Positions 36,785 through 45,741 of a stretch of 64,000 nucleotides of DNA are shown in pieces (the first letter of the stretch is position 1; every line of letters starts with the position of its first letter). The notes under the pieces were generated by a model. The model made no database searches, was not told where the DNA came from, and was given only the letters and a program-made list of their open reading frames with translations. The DNA comes from Thiomonas sp. FB-6. Lineage in GTDB: Bacteria; Pseudomonadota; Gammaproteobacteria; Burkholderiales; Burkholderiaceae_C. Both the position numbers and the translations under genes were made by a program. The stretch lies in assembly GCF_000377645.1 (NCBI RefSeq), contig NZ_KB898471.1, positions 381,084-445,083 on the forward strand, written 5' to 3'.

Positions 36785-37635
36785 GCGCGCCGTTCCAGGA
36801 GCAGGGCCCGGGCGAGCCGGGACTGCCGCGGCGCATCGTCTGCCTCACCGAGGAGCCCACCGAGGTGCTGTACGCCCTCGGCGAGTCCTGGCGCATCGTG
36901 GGCATCTCGGGTTTCACCGTGCGCCCGCCGCGGGCGCGGCGCGAGAAGCCGCGGGTGTCGGCCTTCACCTCCGCGCGCATCGACGACATCCTGCGCCTGG
37001 AGCCCGACCTGGCCATCGGCTTTTCCGACATGCAGGCGGACATCGCGCAGGCGCTGATCCGCCACGGCGTCGAGGTGTGGATCAGCAACCACCGCTCGGT
37101 GGAGCAGATCCTGGGCTACGTGCGCCGCCTGGGCGCGCTGGTGGGCGCCGCCGAGGCGGCGCGGCAACTGGCCGCGAGCCTGGCCTCGCGGCTGCGCGAG
37201 GCCGCACGCGAGGCCGAATGCGAGGCCGCCGCGCTGCCGCGCCGGCCCCGGGTGTACTTCGAGGAGTGGGACGATCCGCCGATCTCGGCCATCCGCTGGG
37301 TCAGCGAGTTGATCGGCATCGCCGGCGGCGAGGACATCTTCCCCGAGCTGGCCGCCGCCAGCCTGGGCCGGGACCGCATCGTGGCCGACCCGATGGAAGT
37401 GGTGCGCCGGCGCCCGGACATCATCATCGGCTCCTGGTGCGGCAAGAAATTCTCCCCGCAGCGCGTGGCCGCGCGCGCCGGCTGGCAGGATGTGCCGGCG
37501 GTGCGCGAGGGCGCGCTGTACGAGATCAAGTCGCCGCTGATCCTGCAGCCGGGCCCGGCTGCGCTGACCGACGGCCTGGACGCGCTGCGGCGCATCGTGC
37601 GGGAATGGAACGAGCGCCAGGCGGCGCCGGCCTGA
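36781..37635 (+). CDS. BtuF-like cobalamin-binding fold protein, apparently cytosolic
   Basis: The 284-residue product resembles periplasmic B12/iron-siderophore binding proteins. [18 protein letters not shown] is the first domain. [19 protein letters not shown] and [22 protein letters not shown] follow. A long helix then links to the second domain ([35 protein letters not shown]). Unlike BtuF it has no signal peptide or lipobox. Its GTG start (36781) overlaps the TGA of icmF, so the two are translated together. No BtuCD transporter is nearby. A role in holding or handing B12 to IcmF is inferred from context only. Confidence 0.7.
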   Translation: MSAPFQEQGPGEPGLPRRIVCLTEEPTEVLYALGESWRIVGISGFTVRPPRARREKPRVSAFTSARIDDILRLEPDLAIGFSDMQADIAQALIRHGVEVWISNHRSVEQILGYVRRLGALVGAAEAARQLAASLASRLREAAREAECEAAALPRRPRVYFEEWDDPPISAIRWVSELIGIAGGEDIFPELAAASLGRDRIVADPMEVVRRRPDIIIGSWCGKKFSPQRVAARAGWQDVPAVREGALYEIKSPLILQPGPAALTDGLDALRRIVREWNERQAAPA

Positions 37636-37669
37636 GCCCCCGGGGCGCGCGAGGCCGGGGCCGCGAGCG

Positions 37670-38611
37670 CTACGCGCCCGCCCGGCGCGGGACCGGGCCC
37701 TTGGCCTCGGCCTCGGCGGGCACTCCGGCCATGCGCAGGAAGCTGTCCAGCACCGGGTCCATGCGGTCGGCGCGCCAGACCATGCCCATCTCCAGGCTCG
37801 GGGCGTCCTGCAGGTCCAGGTAGCGCACCCCCGCGCGCGCCAGCCTGCGCAAGGAGGCCGGCACCAGGGCGATGCCCATGCCGGCCGACACCAGGCTGAC
37901 GATGGTCTGCATCTGGATCGCGTGCTGCGCGATGGCGACCTGCCCGCCCGAGGCCGAGCAGTAGCCCACCACCTTGTCGTAGAACAGGGGCGCCACGTGG
38001 CGCGGGAACAGCACCAGCGGCGAGGCGACCACCTCGGAGCGCGCCAGCCGGCCGCGCAGGGGCCGGATGCGCCGCTGCTCCACCCAGGCCTCGGGCACTG
38101 CCGCCACCAGGGGCTCGGATTCGAGCCGGTGGTAGCGCAGCATGCCCGGCATGGATTCCTGGCCGTCGGGCAGGATGATGCCCACCTGCCCCCTGCCCTC
38201 CAGCAGCGCGGCGATCTGCACGTCGCTGGTGGCCTCGGTCAGCGAGAGCTCCACGTCCGGATGGCTTTCCCGGAAGCGCAGCACCAGTTCGGGCAGCACG
38301 CTGTAGTCCGCGGTGCTGACGAAGGAGATCTGCAGCCGGCCGAGTTCGCCGGCGAGCAGGCGCCGCGCCGTGGCGGCGAGCGCGTCGTGCCCCTGCAGCA
38401 CCGCGCGCGCGTGGGGCAGCCATTGCTCGCCGAAGGCGCTGAGCGCGACGCTGCGGCGGGTGCGCACGAACAGCGGCGCGCCCAACTCGCGCTCGAGGGC
38501 GAGGATGGACTGGCTCAGCGGCGGCTGGGTCATGCGCAGGCGCTGCGCGGCGCGTCCGAAATGCAGGGTCTCGGCGACGCTGAGGAAATGCCGGAGCTGG
38601 CGTACGTCCAC
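37670..38611 (-). CDS. LysR-family transcriptional regulator
   Basis: A 313-residue regulator from the GTG start at 38611 (MDVRQLRHFLSVAETLHFGR). The N-terminal winged helix-turn-helix includes AAQRLRMTQPPLSQSILALE. The effector-binding domain runs from about 92 to the end, with LQISFVSTADYSVLPELV and SLVSAGMGIALVPASL. The long open frame extending to 41254 is a composition artefact. It is divergent from ilvD with 114 bases between the starts, so it is a plausible regulator of ilvD. The effector is unknown. Confidence 0.88.
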   Translation of the reverse strand: MDVRQLRHFLSVAETLHFGRAAQRLRMTQPPLSQSILALERELGAPLFVRTRRSVALSAFGEQWLPHARAVLQGHDALAATARRLLAGELGRLQISFVSTADYSVLPELVLRFRESHPDVELSLTEATSDVQIAALLEGRGQVGIILPDGQESMPGMLRYHRLESEPLVAAVPEAWVEQRRIRPLRGRLARSEVVASPLVLFPRHVAPLFYDKVVGYCSASGGQVAIAQHAIQMQTIVSLVSAGMGIALVPASLRRLARAGVRYLDLQDAPSLEMGMVWRADRMDPVLDSFLRMAGVPAEAEAKGPVPRRAGA

Positions 38612-38725
38612 GGCGGAGAAGTTGTGAGAGGTATTTCGACTCAATACGCCCTGAATTATAGATTTCACATCCGGAAAGAACTGGCGTAGATTCCGGCCGG
38701 ATCCCCTTTTTCCGCAGGAGCAGCC
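38612..38725. promoter_or_regulatory. Divergent promoter region, LysR regulator / ilvD
   Basis: A locally AT-rich 114-base gap between divergent starts. On the minus strand a perfect TATAAT (38655-38660) could be the -10 of the lysR gene, with a poor -35 (CAGTTC, 38678-38683) at 17 bases. On the + strand TTTCAC (38663-38668) and TAGATT (38687-38692), 18 bases apart, are weak candidates for ilvD. A good ribosome site (GCAGGAG) precedes the ilvD ATG. LysR box not identified. Confidence 0.45.
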
Positions 38726-40573
38726 ATGCCAGCCTATCGTTCCAAGACCTCCACCGCCGGGCGCAACATGGCGGGCGCGCGCGCGTTGTGGCGCGCCACC
38801 GGCATGCGCGACGGCGACTTCGACAAGCCGATCATCGCCATCGCGAACTCCTTCACCCAGTTCGTTCCGGGCCACGTGCACCTGAAGGACATGGGCCAAC
38901 TGGTGGCGCGCGAAATCGAGGCCGCCGGCGGGGTGGCCAAGGAATTCAACACCATCGCGGTGGACGACGGCATCGCCATGGGCCACGACGGCATGCTGTA
39001 CTCGCTGCCCAGCCGCGACATCATCGCCGACTCGGTCGAGTACATGGTCAACGCGCATTGCGCCGACGCGCTGGTGTGCATTTCCAACTGCGACAAGATC
39101 ACCCCGGGGATGCTGATGGCCGCGATGCGCCTGAACATCCCGGTGGTGTTCGTCTCCGGCGGCCCGATGGAAGCCGGCACCACGCGCCTGGCCGGAACCA
39201 GCACGATCAAGAAAATCGACCTGATCGACGCCATGGTGATGGCGGCCGACCCCAAGGTCTCGGACGACGAGGTGGCCAGCGTGGAGCGTTCGGCCTGCCC
39301 CACCTGCGGCTCCTGCTCGGGCATGTTCACCGCCAATTCGATGAACTGCCTGACCGAGGCGCTGGGCCTGGCGCTGCCGGGCAACGGCACCGTGGTGGCC
39401 ACGCACGCCGACCGCAAGCAGCTGTTCCTGGGTGCCGGGCGCCTGGTGGTCGAACTGTGCAAGCGCTACTACGAGCAGGACGACGCCTCGGTGCTGCCGC
39501 GCAACATCGCCGGCCGCGCCGCCTTCGCCAACGCGATGACCCTGGACATCGCCATGGGCGGCTCCACCAACACGATCCTGCACCTGCTGGCCGCCGCGCA
39601 GGAGGCCGAGCTGGACTTCGGCATGTCCGACATCGACCATCTCTCGCGCCGCGTGCCCAACCTGTGCAAGGTGGCGCCGTCGAGCCACTACCACGTGGAG
39701 GACGTGCACCGCGCCGGCGGCATCATGGGCATCCTGGGCGAACTGGCGCGCGGCGGGCTGCTGGACACCAGCGTGCCGACCGTGCACTCTCGCAGCCTGG
39801 GCGAGGCGCTGGCGCGCCACGACGTGCTGGCCACCGAGGACCCGGCCGTCCACGAGTTCTTCCGCGCCGGCCCCGCCGGCATTCCCTCGCAGGTGGCCTT
39901 CAGCCAGGACACGCGCTGGCCCAGCCTGGACCTGGACCGTGCGAAGGGCTGCATCCGCAGCGTCGAGCACGCCTACAACAAGGAAGGCGGCCTGGCCGTG
40001 CTGTACGGCAACATCGCCGCCGACGGCTGCGTGGTGAAGACCGCGGGGGTGGACGAGGCGCTGTACACCTTCGAGGGCAAGGCGCGCGTGTACGAGAGCC
40101 AGGACGCGGCGGTCAAGGGCATCCTGGGCGACGAGGTGCAGGCCGGCGACGTGGTGGTGATCCGCTACGAGGGCCCGCGCGGCGGCCCGGGCATGCAGGA
40201 GATGCTCTACCCCACCTCCTACCTGAAGTCCAAGGGCCTGGGCAAGCAGTGCGCGCTGGTCACCGACGGGCGCTTCTCGGGCGGCACCGCCGGGCTGTCC
40301 ATCGGCCACGTGTCGCCGGAAGCCGCAGCGGGGGGCGCGATCGGCCTGGTGCGCGACGGCGACCGCATCCGCATCGACATCCCGCGCCGCGGCATCGACG
40401 TGCTGGTCGACGAAGCCGAACTGCAGCGCCGCCGCGCCGAGCAGGACGCCCGGGGCTGGAAGCCCGCGCAGCCGCGCCAGCGCCGCGTGTCGGCGGCGCT
40501 CAGGGCCTACGCCAAGCTGGCCATGAGCGCCGACAAGGGCGCCGTGCGCGACCTGTCCCTGCTCGAAGATTGA
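38726..40573 (+). CDS. ilvD: Dihydroxy-acid dehydratase
   Basis: Dehydrates 2,3-dihydroxy-isovalerate or -methylvalerate to the 2-oxo acids in valine/isoleucine synthesis. The 615-residue product has the Fe-S ligand segments [19 protein letters not shown] and [40 protein letters not shown] and [20 protein letters not shown] mark the C-terminal domain. Length and motifs match the E. coli-type [4Fe-4S] enzyme. It starts with [20 protein letters not shown] and is preceded by a clear ribosome binding site. Confidence 0.96.
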   Translation: MPAYRSKTSTAGRNMAGARALWRATGMRDGDFDKPIIAIANSFTQFVPGHVHLKDMGQLVAREIEAAGGVAKEFNTIAVDDGIAMGHDGMLYSLPSRDIIADSVEYMVNAHCADALVCISNCDKITPGMLMAAMRLNIPVVFVSGGPMEAGTTRLAGTSTIKKIDLIDAMVMAADPKVSDDEVASVERSACPTCGSCSGMFTANSMNCLTEALGLALPGNGTVVATHADRKQLFLGAGRLVVELCKRYYEQDDASVLPRNIAGRAAFANAMTLDIAMGGSTNTILHLLAAAQEAELDFGMSDIDHLSRRVPNLCKVAPSSHYHVEDVHRAGGIMGILGELARGGLLDTSVPTVHSRSLGEALARHDVLATEDPAVHEFFRAGPAGIPSQVAFSQDTRWPSLDLDRAKGCIRSVEHAYNKEGGLAVLYGNIAADGCVVKTAGVDEALYTFEGKARVYESQDAAVKGILGDEVQAGDVVVIRYEGPRGGPGMQEMLYPTSYLKSKGLGKQCALVTDGRFSGGTAGLSIGHVSPEAAAGGAIGLVRDGDRIRIDIPRRGIDVLVDEAELQRRRAEQDARGWKPAQPRQRRVSAALRAYAKLAMSADKGAVRDLSLLED

Positions 40574-40711
40574 ATGGACGGCCGCGGCTGCGAGGCACTG
40601 GACGCGGGCAATACTTCGACATCGGCCGGGAATACGCAGGACAAACGGGGCGCGGATCATCATGGCGCGGGCTTCGCATCGAGCGGCCCGCGCCGAACCG
40701 GAGATCCGTCC

Positions 40712-41323
40712 ATGCCTTCCCCCCTGTCCACCTTGTCCCGGGCCCTGGGCCCGGCCCTGACGCTGGGCGCGCTGCTGCTGCAGGCCCCCGCGCAGGCGCA
40801 GACGCCGCCCCCCGCGGGCGGCGCTTCCGCGCCCGCGCGAGCCTGGCACGCGCAGCGCTGCGCCGGTGCGCGCTGGCAGCACCACGGCGCCTGGATACGG
40901 CGCCTGGGGCTCAGCACCGAGCAGCGCGAGCGCATTCGCGCCATCCTGCGCCGCGCGCGCGCCGACGCCGAGCCGGTGCGCGGGCAACTGCGCGCGCTGG
41001 GCGAGCAGGAACGCCGCCTGTTCGCGGCGCCCACGGTCGACGTGGCGGCGCTGCAGAAACTGCAGCAGCAACGCGAGCCCCTGCTCGCGCGCGCCGGCGA
41101 ACAGCGCCTGCAGACGCGCATCGCCATCGCCGAGGTGATGACGCCCGAGCAGCGCCGGCGCGCGGCGCAGGCCTGGCGCGAGCATGCGCACGGGGGCGCC
41201 CGGCGCGGCCCCATGCACGGCCCCATGCACGGGCCCATGCACGGGACCATTCACGGCCCGATGCCGGCGGCGGCGCCCGGCGCCGGCCCGGCGCCGATGC
41301 CCGGGGCCAGCGGCTCGCGCTGA
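40712..41323 (+). CDS. Spy/CpxP-like periplasmic protein with Met-His-Gly repeats
   Basis: A 203-residue protein with an Ala/Leu-rich signal peptide (cleavage probably after APAQA, about residue 29). A helical LTxxQ-type core follows (RLGLSTEQRERIRAILRR, EVMTPEQRRRAAQAWREHA). The C-terminal tail contains four consecutive copies or variants of GPMH (about residues 165-183) and ends in Gly/Ala/Pro-rich sequence. The family includes chaperones and metal-responsive sensors such as CpxP and CnrX. Met and His repeats suggest copper or other metal binding, but this is inference. It lies between ilvD and a convergent di-heme peroxidase. Confidence 0.7.
   Translation: MPSPLSTLSRALGPALTLGALLLQAPAQAQTPPPAGGASAPARAWHAQRCAGARWQHHGAWIRRLGLSTEQRERIRAILRRARADAEPVRGQLRALGEQERRLFAAPTVDVAALQKLQQQREPLLARAGEQRLQTRIAIAEVMTPEQRRRAAQAWREHAHGGARRGPMHGPMHGPMHGTIHGPMPAAAPGAGPAPMPGASGSR
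41207..41262 (+). repeat. Tandem 12-bp repeat coding for Met-His-Gly-Pro
   Basis: Units beginning at 41207, 41219, 41231, 41243 and 41255: the first two are identical (GGCCCCATGCAC), the third has one change, the fourth and fifth are degenerate. The repeat sits inside the 3' end of the Spy/CpxP-like gene and is a likely site of slippage-based length variation. Confidence 0.8.
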
Positions 41324-41381
41324 GCCCGGGCAGCCCGCCGCGCTGCGCGCGGCGGGAGTCTGTCTCGCGCGCGCTCAGCGC
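41317..41381. terminator. Nested palindromes spanning both stops of convergent genes
   Basis: Outer stem GCGCTGAGC (41317-41325) pairs with GCTCAGCGC (41373-41381) and contains the stop codons of both convergent genes. An inner perfect 9-bp stem, CCCGCCGCG/CGCGGCGGG (41334-41342/41348-41356), has a 5-base loop. There is no long T-run. Likely a bidirectional 3'-end structure. Confidence 0.55.
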
Positions 41382-42769
41382 GGGCGCCAGCCGTCGTTCA
41401 GGGTCTTCAGGAATGCGATGATGTCACGCATGTCGCGCGCACTCATGGCCGGCGGCTGCCCCGCCTTGCGATCGAAGGGAGGGTCGCTGCGGTCGACGTT
41501 GGCCTGGTCGGCCGCGGGAAGGTCGTCGTACTTGTCGACCTTGCCGTCGACCACGGGGTAGATCCTGGCCGGGCGCGTGTCGCGGAAGTCGTAGAAGTCC
41601 AGCACCCGCGCCAGCGAGTGGTACACGCCGTTGTGGAAGAACACGCGGCGCGTCGCCGTGTTGCGCAGCGTGGGCGTGAGGAACATGCCGCAGTACTGGG
41701 TCTGGCTGGCCAGGTCGCTGCGGTAGGGCCCGCACAGCCCCAGGTCGTGATAGCGCGGGTCGCCGTTGGCCGGGATCGCCGGGTTGCGCGGCACGCCCAG
41801 GGCCTCGTACTGGGTGTCGGTGAACAGCGGCGGCCGGCCGTCCGCGCCGGGGCGGTCGAGATGGCAGGCGGCGCAGTCGCCCTTGCGCGGGTCGTTGAAC
41901 GCGACGTAGCCGCGCGCCTGGGAGGGCGTGAAACGGGCCCGGCCCTGCAGCCAGGCGTCGTACTTGCTGGTGAAGGGGTGGAAGCTCGGGTCCTCGATCT
42001 GGAAGCGCGCCAGCGCGAACAGCGCCTCGCTCACCAGGAATTGCGAGTTCCCCAGCATGCCGGGACCGAACAGCTGGCGGAACTGGGCCGCGTAGCCGGC
42101 GCCGCGCAGCTTGGCGGCCACCGTGTCCACGCTGCCGGCATCCATCTCCAGGGGGTTGAACAGCGGGCCGTCGGCCTGCTGCTGCAGGGTGTTGACGCGA
42201 CCGTCCCAGAACAGGCCGCCCTGGGGCACCAGGTTGGCGGCCGTGGCCGCCGTGTCTTGGGCGGTCTTGCGCAAGCGCGCGGACTGCCTGCCGAGCTGCA
42301 CCAGCTGCTGCAGCGTGACGGTCTCGTTTTCCTCGTTGTCCGGGCCGATGCTGAAATTCTGCTGGCGGTACAGGTACTCCAGCGAGGGCACCGCGCGCAC
42401 GCCGTAGCGGTTCATGCGCGAGCCGCCGACCTGCACCGGCAGCGCGTTGGGCGGGCCGTAGGCGTGCCCGGGGCTGTGGCAGGAGGCGCAGGACACGCGC
42501 CCCGAGCCGGAAAGCCGGCGGTCGAAGAACAGTTCGCGCCCCAGCCGGGCCACCGCGCTCAGCGGCTTGCGCGGCGGCAGCACGAGTTGCACCGGATGGG
42601 GATTGCCTCCATCGGGCAGCACCAGCGGGAGCGCGGGCCGCGAGGCCGCAACGACCGGCGCCTGGAGCGGCGCGGAGGCGGCGGGCGTCGCGCCCGCCGC
42701 CTCCGCGGCCCAGGGCGCGCCCGTCAGGAACGCGGCGGTGACCGCGATCAGCAAGGCGCGCAGGGACAT
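41375..42769 (-). CDS. Di-heme cytochrome c peroxidase / MauG-family protein
   Basis: A 464-residue periplasmic protein from ATG 42769 with an N-terminal signal peptide (ALLIAVTAAFLTGAPWAAEA). Two c-type heme sites are visible: CASCHSPGHAY in the N-terminal domain and CAACHLDRPG in the C-terminal domain. The family motifs LGRELFFDRRLSGSGRVSC and FFHNGVYHSL are present. It is longer than classical peroxidases (~330 residues), closer to MauG-like and SCO-type members, so the substrate may be H2O2 or a protein. Its ATG overlaps the stop of the upstream phosphoesterase gene in TGATG, which indicates coupled translation. Confidence 0.87.
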   Translation of the reverse strand: MSLRALLIAVTAAFLTGAPWAAEAAGATPAASAPLQAPVVAASRPALPLVLPDGGNPHPVQLVLPPRKPLSAVARLGRELFFDRRLSGSGRVSCASCHSPGHAYGPPNALPVQVGGSRMNRYGVRAVPSLEYLYRQQNFSIGPDNEENETVTLQQLVQLGRQSARLRKTAQDTAATAANLVPQGGLFWDGRVNTLQQQADGPLFNPLEMDAGSVDTVAAKLRGAGYAAQFRQLFGPGMLGNSQFLVSEALFALARFQIEDPSFHPFTSKYDAWLQGRARFTPSQARGYVAFNDPRKGDCAACHLDRPGADGRPPLFTDTQYEALGVPRNPAIPANGDPRYHDLGLCGPYRSDLASQTQYCGMFLTPTLRNTATRRVFFHNGVYHSLARVLDFYDFRDTRPARIYPVVDGKVDKYDDLPAADQANVDRSDPPFDRKAGQPPAMSARDMRDIIAFLKTLNDGWRPR

Positions 42770-44547
42770 CAGCTCGAGCTCGGCGAGTTGCTGCCGGCCG
42801 GCGCGCGGCGCAGCACGGCGCCGGTGGTCGGATCCAGGAACAGCGGCGGGCTCATGCGGCCGCCGAAGCCGTGGTGGTGCCAGCCGTGGTCGTCGCCGTC
42901 GTGGTCGCCACCGAAGCGGAACATGTCCATGATGCTGCCGGTGGTGGCGTCGAAGGAACCGCCGCCCAGGCGCTCGCCGTGCAGCCAGTTGTCCTCGATG
43001 AAGCGGGTCACCGAGGCCAGCGAGATGCGCTGGTGGCTCACGTAGTCGGCCTTGGCCCAGGGCGAGATCACCATGAAGGGGATGCGCGTGCCGGGACCGC
43101 AGCGGCCGTTGACCGGCTGGCCCTTCACGCCCGGCATCGGCTTGCCGCTGCCGCACACGCCGGGGCCGTCGAGCTGGTCGGCCTGCGAGTCGAAGGACGG
43201 GTTGGTCGGCGTGGCGAAGGCATGGTCGTACCAGCCGTCCGAATCGTCATAGGTGACGATCACCGCGGTGTCCTTCCATTGCGGCTGCTGCTGCAGGAAG
43301 TTGACCACCTTGGTCACGAAGGCCTGCTCGTCCAGCGGGTCGGAATAGCCGGCGTGCGCGTCCTGGTAGGCCGGGGCCTTGAGGAAGCTGACGGCCGGGA
43401 AGTTGCCCGCCTTGACCGCCGCGAAGAAGTCATTCAGGCCGTACTCGTGGTTGGCGGGGTCGGGCGTGCGCGTGCCCGGCTCGTCGCCATGGCCGATGGC
43501 CTGCACCGACGAAGGACGGGCATGGGTCGGGTTGGCGGTCGACGGGTAGTACTGGAACCAGTTGTGGTGGGGAATGTAGTCGGCCGTGGTGCCGGTGTAG
43601 CTCGACGTCGTGTTGCGCTTGCAGCCGGTGCTGCCGTTGGCGTTGACGGTGCCGAGGTTGAAGCCGCCCATGAACCCGCCCCAGGAGACGTCGCGGGCGT
43701 TGAGCAGGTCGCCGATGTTGCGGCCCTGCATCAGGATCTGGTCGGTGGGGCTGGAGCACACGTCATAGGCGGGATCCACGTCATTGATCAGCGCGTAGCC
43801 CCCAGCCCCGTCGTTGACGTAGTACGAATACGCGGCCAGCGTGAAGGGCTGTTTGCTGGTCTTCACCAGGCTCACGCCATCGGTCTGGCCCGAGACCACT
43901 TCCAGCGCGCCGGGCGTGGAGGGGCCGTAGGTGTCGGTGTAGGCGGCGTCGCTCATCGCGAAATGCTGCGCGTAGTTCCACAGCGCCGTCACGGTGTTGC
44001 CGTCGTAGTAGCCCATGACCTGCCCGTTGGTGCCGAAGGCACCCACCGCGCCCGTGGTGGCGTGGCCGGTGTACTTGGGAAACAGGTCCGCCTTGCCGCC
44101 GTCGTAGGCGAACTGCTCGGCCGTGTAGGCGTGGTTCTGGTCGGCGGTGGCGGCCTGGCTGGGGTCGAGCCGGAAGGGGTTGGCGGCGCCGCTGCCGTTG
44201 GCGGTGTTCGTGAAGTTGGGGTTGGCGGTGAGCAGCGCTGCGCTCAGGCCGTTGACGGCGGGCGTGCCGCGCCGCGCGTGAAAGGCGGTTTCGCCACTGG
44301 GATTCGCGGCCTGCGGGTAGGTGGCGAAATAGTGGTCGAAGGAGACGTTCTCGTTGAACAGCACCACGACGTGCTTGATCGGCGTGGCCGTCGGGTAGGC
44401 CTCGGCGCGCAGGCCGACATGGTGGTGGTCCCGATCGTGGTCGTGGCCGTAGCCGTGGAAGGGCGAGGCGCTGGCCGTGGAGGCCGAAGCGCCGACCGCG
44501 ATCGCGGCGGCGATCACGGAGGTGGCGAGCAAGGTCTTGCGCAACAT
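42769..44547 (-). CDS. Secreted phosphoesterase (phospholipase C / acid phosphatase superfamily)
   Basis: A 592-residue secreted enzyme with signal peptide MLRKTLLATSVIAAAIAVGA and likely cleavage after STASA. The catalytic-domain hallmarks are IKHVVVLFNENVSFDHYFAT (family ENxSFDHYFG), VIVTYDDSDGWYDHA and GPGTRIPFMVISPWAK. His/Asp-rich patches near the N-terminus (HGYGHDHDRDHHHVG) and C-terminus (GGDHDGDDHGWHHHG) are unusual and could bind metal. The substrate is unknown. It is translationally coupled to the di-heme peroxidase downstream. Confidence 0.82.
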   Translation of the reverse strand: MLRKTLLATSVIAAAIAVGASASTASASPFHGYGHDHDRDHHHVGLRAEAYPTATPIKHVVVLFNENVSFDHYFATYPQAANPSGETAFHARRGTPAVNGLSAALLTANPNFTNTANGSGAANPFRLDPSQAATADQNHAYTAEQFAYDGGKADLFPKYTGHATTGAVGAFGTNGQVMGYYDGNTVTALWNYAQHFAMSDAAYTDTYGPSTPGALEVVSGQTDGVSLVKTSKQPFTLAAYSYYVNDGAGGYALINDVDPAYDVCSSPTDQILMQGRNIGDLLNARDVSWGGFMGGFNLGTVNANGSTGCKRNTTSSYTGTTADYIPHHNWFQYYPSTANPTHARPSSVQAIGHGDEPGTRTPDPANHEYGLNDFFAAVKAGNFPAVSFLKAPAYQDAHAGYSDPLDEQAFVTKVVNFLQQQPQWKDTAVIVTYDDSDGWYDHAFATPTNPSFDSQADQLDGPGVCGSGKPMPGVKGQPVNGRCGPGTRIPFMVISPWAKADYVSHQRISLASVTRFIEDNWLHGERLGGGSFDATTGSIMDMFRFGGDHDGDDHGWHHHGFGGRMSPPLFLDPTTGAVLRRAPAGSNSPSSS

Positions 44548-44781
44548 GTGGAGGACTCCCTGAAGCGAAACGAGGCAGGAACCCCGCCGGCGCCGCATTC
44601 CCTGCGGCTGCCATACGAGGGCCGGGGGCGATTGTTCGAAGCGAACATGCAAGGCGCGTGACAAGCGCGCTCCGATCGTTTCTCGTTTCACTTGTTGCAA
44701 CTGGTCGCATGTGCCCCGCCGGCAGCTTTCGGCGCAATGGGCTAGATTGCAGGCCGCATGCTACCCGTCGATGCCCGTTCC

Positions 44782-45741
44782 ATGACCTCCACCACCCCAC
44801 GCATCACCGTTGTCGGCGCCGGATCGGTCGGCAGCTATTTCGGCGCCGTGCTGGCGCGCGCCGGCCACCTGGTCACGCTGGTGGCGCGCCCCGAGCACGT
44901 CGCGGCCATCGAGGCCTCCGGCCTGAAAGTCCATAAGGCCGATGGGGATTTCACCGTGCGCCTGCCGGCGACCACCTCGCTGGAGGCGGTGCGCGGCGCC
45001 GATCTGGTGCTGCTGTGCGTGAAGTCCCGCGACACCGAGGACCTGGCGCGGCGCATGGCTGCGCTGCTCGAGCCCGGGGCCGTGGTGATGAGCCTGCAGA
45101 ACGGCGTGGAGAACCCGGCGACGATCGCCCGCCACGTGCGCCAGCCGGTGGTGCCCACCGCGGTCTACGTGGCCACGGCGATGCCGGCCCCCGGCGAGGT
45201 CCGGCATTTCGGGCGTGGCGAACTGGTGATCGGCCCGGCCACGCCGCGCGACGCGGCGGATGCCGCGCTGCGCGCGCGCCTGCAGGACATCGCGGCCCTG
45301 TTCGGCGGCGCCGGCGTGCCGGTGCAGGTCTCGGACGCGGTGATGGACGAACTGTGGGCCAAGCTGCTGGTCAACTGCGCCTACAACGCGATCTCCGCGC
45401 TGACCCAGCAGCCCTACGGGGCGATGGCGGCGCAGGCGCCGATCCGCGAGTTGCAGGAAAACCTGGTGCGCGAGGTGCTGGCGGTGGCGCACGCCAGCGG
45501 GCGTGCGCTGGACGAGCAGGCCGCGCGCGCCTCGGTCGAGCAGATCGCGCGCAGCATGCCGGGCCAGTTGTCGTCGACCGCGCAGGACCTGGCGCGCGGC
45601 AAGGCCACGGAGATCGACGATCTCAACGGGTTGATCGTGCGCCGCGGCGCCGAACTCGGCATCGCCACGCCGGCCAACCAGAGCGTGTACGCGCTGGTCA
45701 AGCTGGCCGAGGCGGCACGCATCAGCGCGAAGCCAGCGTGA
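44782..45741 (+). CDS. Ketopantoate reductase-like protein 1 (PanE/ApbA family)
   Basis: NADPH-dependent reductase; the best-known member makes pantoate for CoA synthesis. The 319-residue product from ATG 44782 (an ATG at 44758 is also possible) has the Rossmann motif ITVVGAGSVGSYFGA. NGVENPATIARHV and the C-terminal catalytic-lysine region DELWAKLLVNCAYNAISALT follow. A second family member lies at 46788. Which one, if either, is the true PanE cannot be told here. The 3' end overlaps the convergent permease gene by 20 bases. Confidence 0.8.
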   Translation: MTSTTPRITVVGAGSVGSYFGAVLARAGHLVTLVARPEHVAAIEASGLKVHKADGDFTVRLPATTSLEAVRGADLVLLCVKSRDTEDLARRMAALLEPGAVVMSLQNGVENPATIARHVRQPVVPTAVYVATAMPAPGEVRHFGRGELVIGPATPRDAADAALRARLQDIAALFGGAGVPVQVSDAVMDELWAKLLVNCAYNAISALTQQPYGAMAAQAPIRELQENLVREVLAVAHASGRALDEQAARASVEQIARSMPGQLSSTAQDLARGKATEIDDLNGLIVRRGAELGIATPANQSVYALVKLAEAARISAKPA

